Part shown: positions 35,940 to 45,480 of the stretch, piece by piece
How positions within the stretch are numbered: position 1 is the stretch's first letter
How the letters are laid out: each line of letters opens with the position of its first letter
Assembly (NCBI GenBank): GCA_030844895.1
Contig: CM061227.1
Span: 110,662,238 to 110,726,237 of the forward strand
DNA length: 64,000 bases
DNA from: Ambrosia x helenae
Lineage: Eukaryota; Streptophyta; Magnoliopsida; Asterales; Asteraceae
Direction of reading: 5' to 3'
Program-made: the position numbers and the translations under genes
Notes under the pieces: generated by a model
The model's input: only the letters and a program-made list of their open reading frames with translations
The model's database searches: none
Told to the model about the DNA's origin: nothing

Positions 35940-36567
35940 TACCGACTAATAATTTAGTACACGCAGTAGAAGAAGATGGAATTTGTATCATACCTTGGTC
36001 TTGTGTGACATGAGCCTCTGCACCGGTGTCCATGTACCCGGTGGGGTCTTGAGCCTGCAAATGCATAGCAGAAAAAGCAGCACTTAAATCAGAGGGGCAT
36101 AACGCATTATACCCGAAACCAGCAGGAGGAGCCGAAGGATTGGGGCTGTACTGGGCTGCATACTGGGGCGAAGGGGCCTGATCAGAGGCATTGGGCTGGG
36201 CCTGTGAGTTATAACTCTGGTTAGAGCCCGAAGGCTGCTGTTTGTTTGTGGGAGGGTTCGGCTGCCATGGGACCGAGGGGTAAGGACACGGTGGTGTGTT
36301 CCACCATGCCCAATTGGGGTAAGGTTGTGGGAACCAGCCATAGGGACTGTGTCCGGAGCCACGTCCTCTGCCACCTCTACCGGTACCTCGTCCCCGTCCC
36401 CGCGAGTATTGATACGGGTTGGGGTTAGGGCTGGGTTGGTTTGCCGGAGAGGAAGGCTGAGGGTGCGAGGCCTGTGAATGATTGTTGTTGGTGTGTTGCT
36501 GGGTCACGAGTACTGAGGAGGAGGCCGGTTGTCGAGCAGCTAGGCGGATAACCTCATCTTGCAACAT
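35839..36567 (-). pseudogene. Copia polyprotein: gag C-terminus and protease
   Basis: Contains a glycine/arginine-rich RNA-binding stretch (YSRGRGRGTGRGGRGRGSG) and a long Pro/Gln/Asn-rich linker. The aspartic protease start YMDTGAEAHVT has the DTG active-site triad, and VGNGQCVPI follows. No CCHC zinc knuckle is seen; the RGG-like stretch may replace it. It is in the same frame as the upstream gag, from which it is separated by one stop codon. Confidence 0.85.
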
Positions 36568-36630
36568 GGTTCGTGCCGAGTCCCAATCGGCATTATTTTG
36601 ATGGATGAGGGAACCTGTGGTGTCGTATTC

Positions 36631-37173
36631 TTATGGGAGGCCCCGAACTAACTGTAGTACAAGCCTGGATTCACTGATTGGATGATCGACGTCTTCGAGT
36701 TGACTAGCGAGGTCGCTAAGACGTTGGCAGTAATCGTCAACCGAAGAACAATTGGCTAATGTGAGGTTGCAGAACTGGGTCTCGAGGGCAGCCGCCCGGG
36801 CAGCCTTGTTGCTGAGGAAGGTCTTTTCGAGCCGAAGCCAAGCGGCCCGGGCCGTAGAGACCTGCCCCAACAAGCGAGGCAGATTAGAATCCGAGACGGT
36901 ATTCAGGATCCATTGGAGAACCAGGGCGTCAATTTCCACCCATTGTGGGTACTCGGCAGCGGTGGCAGGGGGCGGGTCAGTGCCGTCGATGTGATCGAGC
37001 ACTTTGTAGGCAATGGCATGTAGCCGGAATAGTTTGACCCATGACGTGTAGGTAACTGTTTTGCCGTCAAGAGTGCGAATTTTACTTTGGATATTTGTTA
37101 CGGAGTAGGCGGGATGGAGGGCAAGAGGCTTCGCTGGACCGGATGATTCTTGAACATCATCTTCTTTAGCCAT
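36631..37173 (-). pseudogene. Copia gag, N-terminal part
   Basis: A 180-residue frame starting MAKEDDVQESSGP and containing the copia gag core (WVKLFRLHAIAYKVLDHIDG, ARAAWLRLEKTF, DDYCQRLSDLASQLEDVDHP, RLVLQLVRGLP). It ends at a TAA (36631-36633). The following codons continue the same frame as EYDTTGSLIHQNN into MLQDEV at 36567, so this is one point mutation or stop, not a normal gag end. CAA to TAA would explain it. Confidence 0.88.
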
Positions 37174-37236
37174 CGATCGTAACCGATGGGTGTGTTGCAG
37201 CGGCCGGCGATATAGATTAAGGTTTAGAGAGCCTTA

Positions 37237-37248
37237 GCTCTGATACCA
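37237..37248 (-). promoter_or_regulatory. Copia primer binding site
   Basis: TGGTATCAGAGC on the minus strand, immediately after the 5' LTR with no spacer. Confidence 0.9.
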
Positions 37249-37401
37249 TAAAAGTGGTTTATGGTAAATATTATTCATGATCATTGGTTACAATACAATC
37301 CTCATTATATAGGGGATGAATCAAAGAGATAAGAATGGAAACCCTAATCTATACATGGTAAATATAAATATTCTAAATATAAGATAATACTATCTCTAAG
37401 A
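37249..37401 (-). repeat. Copia 5' LTR
   Basis: 153 bp. On the minus strand it starts TCTTAGAGATAG and ends CCACTTTTA. Bounded by the TSD CTTAA. Confidence 0.93.
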
Positions 37402-37693
37402 CTTAAGACGAATCAGACTACTCCCACAATGTGCAAGGACAAGCTTGATCAGTTTGCAAAATAATTCCATGATGGAACGGACAAGCAAAACGCATCACAT
37501 TATGGGTGCTCTAATGATATATTACAATACAAGTTCGCCAACGTTTTTGAAGGCTCAAAGCAAACTACAATATGGAGCCCTTTTAAATTGGTATAAGGAA
37601 ACATTGATTCTAAGATTGAGATTGAGGGGTTTCTAAACGACAACTAATTACCCCTAATTTATCCCCCAATCTCCATTCAAGTCGGTTGCAGTT

Positions 37694-37903
37694 TTATTTT
37701 AACGGCCAACGAAACGATCTCCGAGTCCTCGGGTACTTAGGCCAATTCCTCTTGACCTGAACCCGCCTGCCGGACCGCCCCAGATGCGCAGGAAACCCTC
37801 GGAATAGGAAAACCTTCGCCCCCGCTTGGAGTCGAACTCGGGTGAAATCTGTTCAAACTCTTCATTGCGATGTCCATCAATTAGTTGAGCTGAGTAGTCA
37901 GGA
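37694..37903 (-). mobile_element. SINE, minus strand
   Basis: Flanked by a 16-17-bp duplication CAAGTCGGTT(T)GCAGTT (37678-37693 and 37904-37920) that differs by one base in length. On the minus strand there is a B-box-like GAGTTCGACTCC, then GC-rich sequence, a GTACCCGAGGACTCGGAGAT tail and a short A-rich end. The 3' tail resembles the second SINE at 58417-58784 (GTACCCGGCAATAC...GATCGTT). Confidence 0.65.
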
Positions 37904-37920
37904 CAAGTCGGTTTGCAGTT

Positions 37921-38540
37921 AGTGAGGTCAATAGACACCAGTAATAACTATAGGGTGGAGGCCAGAGGTTGCGTTAAAAAAATGGAACTATCATTAATTC
38001 TTCAACTTTTACGCCTTACTTATTTGTTTGCTCATTTCAAATACAAATGTAATATATGTAGAAAAAAAAAAGTAGGGCCCTTAATTTTGGTGGCCCTAGG
38101 CGTTTGCCTATCGAGCTGATCCTATTACAATACGCATATACACGTGTAATTTGATAACAGGTCCAATCTATTTATTTAATTTCATGCATGAATAACATCC
38201 AAAATACGGACCATTTGTGAATTTCAAATGACTTTTGAAAGATTTCAAAGGACACAAAATTACAATATAAGTGAAGTATGTCTTTTTATATGGATAGGTT
38301 AGAATAATAAAGATATATATAAAACTAACCAACTTAAAATGTAACCTAATATTCAATGCAGAAATAAAAATATCAAAGAAAGAAAATTAATTATAAATCA
38401 AATAATAATTGTTATAATAGCTGATAGTAAACTTGGCTAATTTATAGCCAAAGAAAGGTGTAATTTAAAACGAAGTGTAGCAAACCAATCATATGAGAAA
38501 TCGTGGACTGAGTTTTGCAGATCATTGTTGCATTTGTTGT
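37921..38540. other. Intergenic, transposon-like remnant only
   Basis: About 38076-38118 (GGGCCC...GGTGGCCCTAGGCGTTTGCC) looks like a degenerate DNA-transposon end. The rest is AT-rich with no gene. Confidence 0.4.
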
Positions 38541-38874
38541 ATCGTAGCGGGTTTTAGGAGCTTGGACTTTCTCTTTCGCTAGTAGGAAGCTTTTAAGGGT
38601 GTCTTGTATTTGGGTGTTGTTGAGTTTTGTTGTTCTTTATTACATATATATCTTTATTTTACTTTGTGACGCTTTCATGGTTTCTCTAAATTTAGTAGTC
38701 CTTTATTTGTTTTAAAGTGCTGTTTACTGTCGTTTGTGTGTTGTCGAGCCGGGGGTCTTTCTCGAAGCAGCCTCTCTATGATCTGCAAGGATAAAGGAAA
38801 GGTTTGCCTACATCTCACCCTTCCCAAACCCTACTCTTAGCTTTGCTAATAATGGAATTTACTGGGTAAGGTTG
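38541..38874 (+). mobile_element. 5'-truncated RTE-type LINE
   Basis: Ends with the typical plant RTE 3' UTR: CGAGCCGGGGGTCTTTCTCG, GAAGCAGCCTCTCTATGATC, GCCTACATCTCACCCTTCCC, then ACTGGGTAAGG and a GTT tail. Flanked by a 16-bp duplication TTGTTGCATTTGTTGT (38525-38540 and 38875-38890). No reverse transcriptase is left. Confidence 0.85.
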
Positions 38875-39037
38875 TTGTTGCATTTGTTGTTTCAGTGTTT
38901 AAATTCAAGCTCCGTGTCCGAAATGTAAAAAGAAAAGAAACTCAAGTACGACGTTGCAAAATTATTTGGCCTTTTTGAGCAATAATGCTCGCATACACCG
39001 AAAGATCTTAATGTAGACAAAACCAAGCAATCACCCA

Positions 39038-39116
39038 TCACATTATAGCCTAGTGATATCTTTTGAGTGAGATAAGGCTTATGGACCATATGGTCTTAGA
39101 TTCGATTCTCACAAGT
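39038..39116 (+). other. tRNA-like or SINE-head module
   Basis: An A-box-like TAGCCTAGTGAT near 39048 and a B-box-like GATTCGATTCTCAC near 39102 in the usual order and spacing. No clear duplication or tail. Confidence 0.35.
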
Positions 39117-40187
39117 AGGTTTTTCTCAGATTTATTAGGTTTAATGGAGATAGATATAATTGAGTGGTTTCGCTGATAACACGATGACACCTATAGAGAG
39201 ATTAAGATAAAAAAGGATAATATATAACCAATTAATAATATTGATAAAACGTTAATTAATAGATAACATAACATTCAAACTAGAGATAAAATAACTAATA
39301 AAAACATACTTAAAGAATATTATAATAGATCAAGTAGTTATAGTTATAATAAATAGGGGTATTGGATTTTAATAATCCTAAGTTTCACATGTTGGCCGAT
39401 AATAATCCCTACTTCAAAAATTCCCAATAATAATCTCAATTTTCAAACTTTTGGCCTTTGGTAAATCTTTTTTAACAGATGACTATCTGAGTTAGTTTCT
39501 GCTGACGTGGATGTTGACTGAACTTGCTGACGTGTACAACTTAGATGACGTGGCATTGTTATTATTTTATCCTTATTATCAGTTTATATAGAGACATAAA
39601 CGATCAAACAAAAAACCATAACACCCCTAAAATCAAACACCCAACAAGAACCCTAACAGATCATCAAATCAAAACCCTAACATCAACTCAAAACCCTAGA
39701 GATAAAATAACTAATAAAAACATACTTAAAGAATATTATAATAGATCAAGTAGTTATAGTTATAATAAATAGGGGTATTGGATTTTAATAATCCTAAGTT
39801 TCACATGTTGGCCGATAATAATCCCTACTTCAAAAATTCCCAATAATAATCCCAATTTTCAAACTTTTGGCCTTTGGTAAATCTTTTTTAACAGATGACT
39901 ATCTGAGTTAGTTTCTGCTGACGTGGATGCTGACTGAACTTGCTGACGTGTACAACTTAGATGACGTGGCATTGTTATTATTTTATCCTTATTATCAGTT
40001 TATATAGAGACATAAACGATCAAACAAAAAACCATAACACCCCTAAAATCAAACACCCAACAAGAACCCTAACAGATCATCAAATCAAAACCCTAACATC
40101 AACTCAAAACCCTAGAGATAAAATAACTAATAAAAACATAGTTAAAGAATATTATAATAGATCAAGTAGTTATAGTTATAATAAATA

Positions 40188-40410
40188 GGGGTATTGGATT
40201 TTAATAATCCTAAGTTTCACATGTTGGCCGATAATAATCCCTACTTCAAAAATTCCCAATAATAATTCCAATTTTCAAACTTTTGGCCTTTGGTAAATCT
40301 TTTTTAACAGATGACTATCTGAGTTAGTTTCTTCTGACGTGGATGCTGACTGAACTTGCTGACGTGTACAACTTAGATGACGTGGCATTGTTATTATTTT
40401 ATCCTTATTA
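40188..40410 (+). repeat. MULE left TIR (innermost copy)
   Basis: Matches the complement of about 50435-50655 at most positions, through AATCC(T/C)AAGTTTCAC, GCCGATAATAATCC and GACGTGGCATT. Confidence 0.88.
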
Positions 40411-40414
40411 TCAG

Positions 40415-40424
40415 TTTATATAGA
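40415..40424 (+). promoter_or_regulatory. TATA box for the GRF gene
   Basis: TTTATATAG lies just inside the TIR and about 140 bp upstream of the ATG at 40560. The same motif is in the other two tandem copies. Confidence 0.55.
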
Positions 40425-40559
40425 GACATAAACGATCAAACAAAAAACCATAAGACCCCTAAAATCAAACACCCAACAAGAACCCTAACAGATCATCAAC
40501 TCAAAACCCTAACATCAACTCAAAACCCTAACATCAAAATCAAACCCCTAAATCATATA

Positions 40560-41059
40560 ATGAGCTCATCCTCGTCTTCTTCACGTAACCCAGACAAGAA
40601 CCCTAAAATTTTTAAACTTGATTTGGATGGAAATGTCTATTGCAACCACGACAAGGTTGCAATCCTTCGAATTGTAGGTCGTAATAACTCACGAATTGGG
40701 CAGAAGTTTTATGGATGCCCTCTATGGCCGGTAAGTTATTCTAATTTGAACATCTAATTCATTCATCTTTCAAATTCTGATTTTTTCTTTATTGGTTATT
40801 ATAGAGGAGTGATTGCAAGTTCTTTATGTGGAAGGCTGACGTAGATAAAGTGCTAAGATCAGAAGATTTGGGAGATACTGTAACCAGTTATCAAGAGTTG
40901 AAAATGGAAAATTTGGAATTACAAAACAAAATTTTGCAAGAGGCGAATACAAGATTAAAAGAGAAGTTATCAATTAAGAAGAATCATGTGTTAAGTAGGG
41001 AAAATGGAAAATTTGGAGTTACAAAACTAAATTTATATCCTTCACCTTCTCAAACATGA
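40560..41059 (+). CDS. GRF-type zinc finger, coiled-coil protein of the MULE
   Basis: Exon 1 is 40560-40730, the intron 40731-40804 (GT...AG, 74 bp), and exon 2 runs from 40805. The first 57 codons start with a Ser-rich leader (MSSSSSSSRNPDKN). The GRF zinc finger then has VYCNHD, GRNNSRIGQKFYGCPLW and, after the splice, RSDCKFFMW, giving Cys, His, Cys, Cys ligands and the terminal aromatic block. A charged heptad-like coiled coil follows (LKMENLELQNKILQEANTRL). Near 41025 the sequence passes into retrotransposon DNA, so the last residues to the TGA at 41057-41059 are foreign and the native C-terminus is lost. GRF fingers bind nucleic acid in other proteins; the role here is unknown. It occupies the mudrB position, so an accessory role in transposition is possible. 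Confidence 0.65.
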
Positions 41060-41396
41060 ACTAGTTACCCATGATAACCAAACTATTGAAACTTGGTTGT
41101 GTGTTGCATCAAACTTAATCCTTAGTTATACATGAGGATTCGATTATCTACCATATTTAAACATTTGATACTAGAAATCATGGAATATAAACTATTTGCT
41201 ATAGACACACCTAGAGTCATTAACCTTGTCAAGGACAACACTATTACAACTCGCATGCTATGCTTGATACTTGATTGTTTATATGTACATATTATCAATT
41301 TGCAATTTGCAATTTGCAATTTATGTGTGAAATAATTGGTACACTTAATCAAACAACTGGTAGAGGATGAAGTACTTGCTCAACAGTTAGTTGAGT

Positions 41397-41550
41397 ACCA
41401 AATAACCTACTCAACGATTGGTAGAGGTCATCATGCCTGCTCAACAGTCGGTAAAGGCCCTACAACCTGCTCAACGACTGGTAGAGGCTATCGCACCTGC
41501 TCAACAATCGGTAGAGGTTCCTACTCACTGACTGGTAGAAGTCTTTTTCC
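41397..41550 (+). repeat. 30-bp tandem repeat in the mosaic element
   Basis: Four to five near-exact 30-bp units, each CCTGCTCAACGACTGGTAGA-like. They translate as 10-residue repeats (TCSTTGRGYR type). Shared with LARD-1 at 8516-8708. Confidence 0.85.
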
Positions 41551-42047
41551 TACTCAACAGTTGGACTCATTTTTGGATACATTGTAAACGATTCAATCAC
41601 AAGGTTATTTTGCATTACTTACATGTGTGTTTAGAGTCATAGAAGGACACAAAACCCTAATGTAAGGTAAATTGGTGATTGCGGTCCGGAACGTAATCAT
41701 GAATTTACAGGTACGTTAAGGTAGTGTGAAATTCTAATAAGGTTTTAGTAGTTCATTTGGTTTTCATATAGCCAATCAATTCATGCATTTCTTATAAGAT
41801 TCCTAAAACATAAGTTTAGTATTTTGCTAGATTCTTATGCTTCTTGCTACTTCAGACGAACCTAATCCAATCCTTAAAACTCACATCTCAAACCTCTTAT
41901 CCAAATTATTCGAAACAAACTATTTTATTACCTATAAATTCATATCGTGCCTTAACCCAAACCACAGCTGCCTTAATTTCTACCTAATCAACCTCAAACC
42001 TGTGTTTTTAATAACTTCGGGACGAAGTTTCCAAAAGTAGGGGAGAC

Positions 42048-43433
42048 TGTAACATTGCGAATTTCCCCTAATTTTTTTTATGATAAAAAGAATGTATTGT
42101 TTTAAACAATATATGTTTTAAATACCTTAAACTAATAATTATTTGTATCTCGACACTTTTGTACGTTTTAAAAATATTTCGAGTCACTTTCGGGCTTATA
42201 TAATCATATTATGAATTTAGAATAATATAGTTTTAGGGAAATAATTGCCAAAAAAAAGATTTGTGTGGACCGGGACTCGAACCCGCGTCCACAGCCAACC
42301 AACACACAGTGACAACCAACTGAGCCAACTATCATCTTGTGTAGTATTTCAGAAGAAAATAAACTTAACACACTCCTTAAATTGATCAGTCAAAGTCCTG
42401 GTCAAAGTCCTAGTCAAAGTCTTAGTCAAACAGTCAAAGTCTTAGTCAAAAAGTCAATTCATCATAAAAACCTAACTTTATGGTGTTGACCAATTTTAAT
42501 GGCTAATTGAATCCAAAACTAGTATAAAAAACCCACCTATGACTCATTATACTTTGCACCTCTAAATCGATTGTTTCAATCCGATTAAACTTTCCCTCAT
42601 ACCCTTCTTCTATAGTCTATTACTTCTACAATTGAAGCTTTGATTATAAGCTCTTGTAATTGGCGAATTGGAAGCTTGATATTCTTTCTTTTTCGACTAG
42701 CTACGTTGTTGAGTCTTTGGGATTCGCCTTGCATACATTCACAACACTTAGAGGATAATTCACCTTAGCCAATGTGAGTTTACATAGCCCCTTTTTTTCT
42801 GTTTTACATTTTGGGGTGAAACATGTTTAAACATTTTATACACTATCATTTACTCATTCTTACTTGTGATTCAATTACACTATCATTTACTCATTCTATC
42901 ATTTGACTGTAACAAAAAGACACAGTACAATCATTAACATTGATCAAGCCGCCTGTTTAGATTATAGCGCTATAGGTCTGACAAACCCATCCCCCCCCCG
43001 CATAAATTCAGGGATGATCGATAACAGTAACAACATTTAACTAACTTGCGAGTTAGTCATCAGTCGACACAAGGTTTGATTGTACAAAGACGCATTGTTA
43101 CATGTCGGAATCATACTCTATCATCATACAACTGTGATTGTTGTACAAACTATTGTTATCAATTATATTCAAAAACCTATGTATTCTCACCAACTTTTGT
43201 TGACCCAAAATATTTTCAAACTTAACATGTTTCAGGTTCTACTTGCTTGAAGATTTGAATTAATGCTTGAAGATGTGTGCATAGTATTATTCATTTTGAT
43301 GTACGAATTCTTGTAGAACAATTGTATGTAATTTATTTAAATCATTTAATGAAATTTATTATTCACCATGAGCTACTGAACAATCATCAATACGTGACAT
43401 CCCGATGTTTCCGCCATCGGTTGGGGTGTTACA
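42048..43433 (+). repeat. LTR-A (LARD-1 family relative, 1386 bp)
   Basis: Begins TGTAACATTG after a PPT and ends CATCGGTTGGGGTGTTACA, followed by a tRNA-Met PBS. A TATA-like TATAAAAA is near 42522. An antisense tRNA-like module is at 42250-42327. Confidence 0.88.
42250..42327 (-). other. tRNA-like module in LTR-A (antisense)
   Basis: Minus strand: A box TGGCTCAGTTGG (42327-42316), 32-bp gap, B box GGTTCGAGTCC (42283-42273), then T8 (42257-42250). Same order, gap and place upstream of the LTR TATA as in LARD-1. Confidence 0.72.
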
Positions 43434-43436
43434 GAT

Positions 43437-43449
43437 TGGTATCAGAGCC
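43437..43449 (+). promoter_or_regulatory. PBS after LTR-A (initiator tRNA-Met)
   Basis: TGGTATCAGAGCC three bases after LTR-A, the same spacing as LARD-1. Confidence 0.9.
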
Positions 43450-44357
43450 ATGGTTATAGGGAATTAGGTTATTAGAAAAAAATAATAATCTAGTCTATAA
43501 CCATAGGATTTTAACCAGTACTTGCTCCTTTTACTTGCAACCTTACTTGTTCTCTATCCTACTTCTTATCCTTACTTTAGTCCCTACAAGAAGAGTGCTC
43601 TCCATCACAAGATCTACTTTTAGACTAGTAGGACAAATCCTCAGGTTTAGCCTGAACCACCTTGAAGATCTCGTCGAAGTTCTAAATTTTAATAACGAAC
43701 ACATGCAATCTGGAAGGGTGAACGCCTGTATTCTGAGTTTTCTGTCTAGGACTGGCATTGCGCATAAATCCCAATCAGACGAGGGACCCGGATGCCTACC
43801 TGGGAATTCTCGGGATGAGTGTTCACTTATAGGCTAAAGCATGTCTTCACTATGTTATTAGAATCTAGAAGTTTTGATAAGTCAACGTTTTCGTTTATTC
43901 GTTTTAATTAATGAATAAATGATTACACTCACTTTCCTTAAACTAAGCTATTTACCCGTTTTGACGACTGTAAAGCCGCTGATTTGGTTAACCTCCCTGT
44001 ATTTAGATACACCATCCGATGAGTCAATCTTCATACTCTGGTCTTGTAAGTAGAATTGTCAAAACTTAAACCCTTTTCGTTGCTAGTATGAGCCGTAAAC
44101 TTGTCTTAGAAAATGTATTATGATCGGTGTGAAGCCTGGTATACATAGATACTGGGAACCTTGTGGTGTGTTTAGGATTTAATTCATTGAGTTGCCATAG
44201 TGTGAGCTATCTACCTAGTAATGCAACTATAAGTTCGCATCCATGAGTAACACTAGATAATCGAATAACCTTAACAAGGTATGAGAATGGTGATTGGACT
44301 ACAAGATATAACCCCAACCATAATTTCGCGGACGAAATTCTTATAAGGGGGGGAGAA

Positions 44358-45438
44358 TGTAACAACCCGGCACCGACCCCCAAAATTTTTCGAGTAATAA
44401 TATTATTACCGGGATATAAAAGCGAACCAAAACCAATAATGAGCGAGCCGGTTAAGTTCAAAACTAAAAATCGAACGATTATATATAACATGTTATTAGA
44501 TAAAACGCATTACGAGACCGAACTAATACGCGTAACGAACCCGACGCGTGACTAATGAGATTAGTCATCCATGGACACATGGCATGAGTGCCATGTGCCC
44601 CATGGCACTCTAATATTATGACAACACAACACGATCTCACCCTTTTTCCCTTTAAAATCCTATACCAAACATAAACACACACACACACCACACTTTACTG
44701 AAGAGAGAGAGAGAGAGGGGGGAAAGGAGGAGGAGCCGGAGGGCTCCTACCGTCGGCCAAGGCGGAGCTCCGGCGAAGCCTCCCCACTCCCGCACGCACA
44801 CACACCAACAACCATACCTATCCCTTCTCTTGCACCCACTTACTGATGTTAGAGAGAGATCCAAAGAGGAAGAGAGTTGCAGAGAACGAGAGAGAGAGGC
44901 AGAGGAGAGAGAGACGCAGAGAAGCAGAGGAGAGAAAGATCTGGAAGAGAGGGGAGGAGGAGAAGGAGAAGTCTACGGTGGTTCCAGGCGGCGGCGTCGC
45001 CCCTGTGTACGGATCTTTTTCAGACCAAGGTAAAACCCCCTTTACAACCACCTCTTAAAACAAGATCTGATGCTATATTCTTGTGATTGATGGCGGCAGT
45101 AGGGTGGTTAGGGGTTCGGGACAGGTCCAGATGGTGGGGTTCGGTGGTCTGTAACAGGGGGTCTGTGGTGGTGTCGAGTGGTGGCTGTTATGGTGGTGGT
45201 GATGGTTTCGAGGTACTGAGCAGCGGTGGTCACAAGTGGTGGTGGCGGTGGTTGTTCCCAGAAATGGAAGATGGTTGATGTTGTTGGATTATTATCGGGT
45301 CAGGGGTTCGGGTTAAAGGCGAGTCCAGGAGCGGTCAATGAAAGTCAACTCAGTCAACGAGTCAGTCAACCGGGTCAAACCCGAGCCAAAGATGAGTGAT
45401 AGGTATAACTGAACTCGACAGTTAGACTATTATATTTA

Positions 45439-45480
<42 letters not shown>

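Larger units (their letters stand above)
32663..37401 (-). mobile_element. Complete Ty1/copia retrotransposon, inactivated
   Basis: LTRs of 153 bp (32663-32815 and 37249-37401) and TSD CTTAA (32658-32662 and 37402-37406). PBS complement GCTCTGATACCA is at 37237-37248, directly on the LTR, and a PPT (complement CTGCGGGGGGA, 32816-32826) sits at the other end. On the minus strand the order is gag, protease, integrase, RT, RNase H, which defines copia. One in-frame stop and two frameshifts break the polyprotein. The LTRs differ at two adjacent bases (CCCTA versus CCTCA). The LTR ends read TC...TA rather than TG...CA. Confidence 0.95.
39281..40528 (+). repeat. Three 416-bp tandem copies of MULE left end plus flanking DNA
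   Basis: Units start at 39281, 39697 and 40113. Each unit holds about 66 bp of flanking DNA, the 9-bp target TAATAAATA, about 220 bp of MULE TIR starting GGGGTATTGG (39356, 39772, 40188), and the promoter/leader that precedes the GRF gene. Copies differ by a few substitutions. The junction reads ACCCTAGAGAT, where leader (ACCCTAACAT) and flank (AACTAGAGAT) share only CTA, so the duplication formed at microhomology. Confidence 0.92.

Noticed and set aside
32560..37660. A MITE whose interior was split by the copia insertion
   Set aside because: Flanking sequences showed only weak inverted similarity and no clear target duplication.
44818..45278. Overlapping frames in LTR-B rich in Glu/Arg, Ser/Leu and Gly
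   Set aside because: Produced by GA-rich and GGT-rich composition within an LTR.
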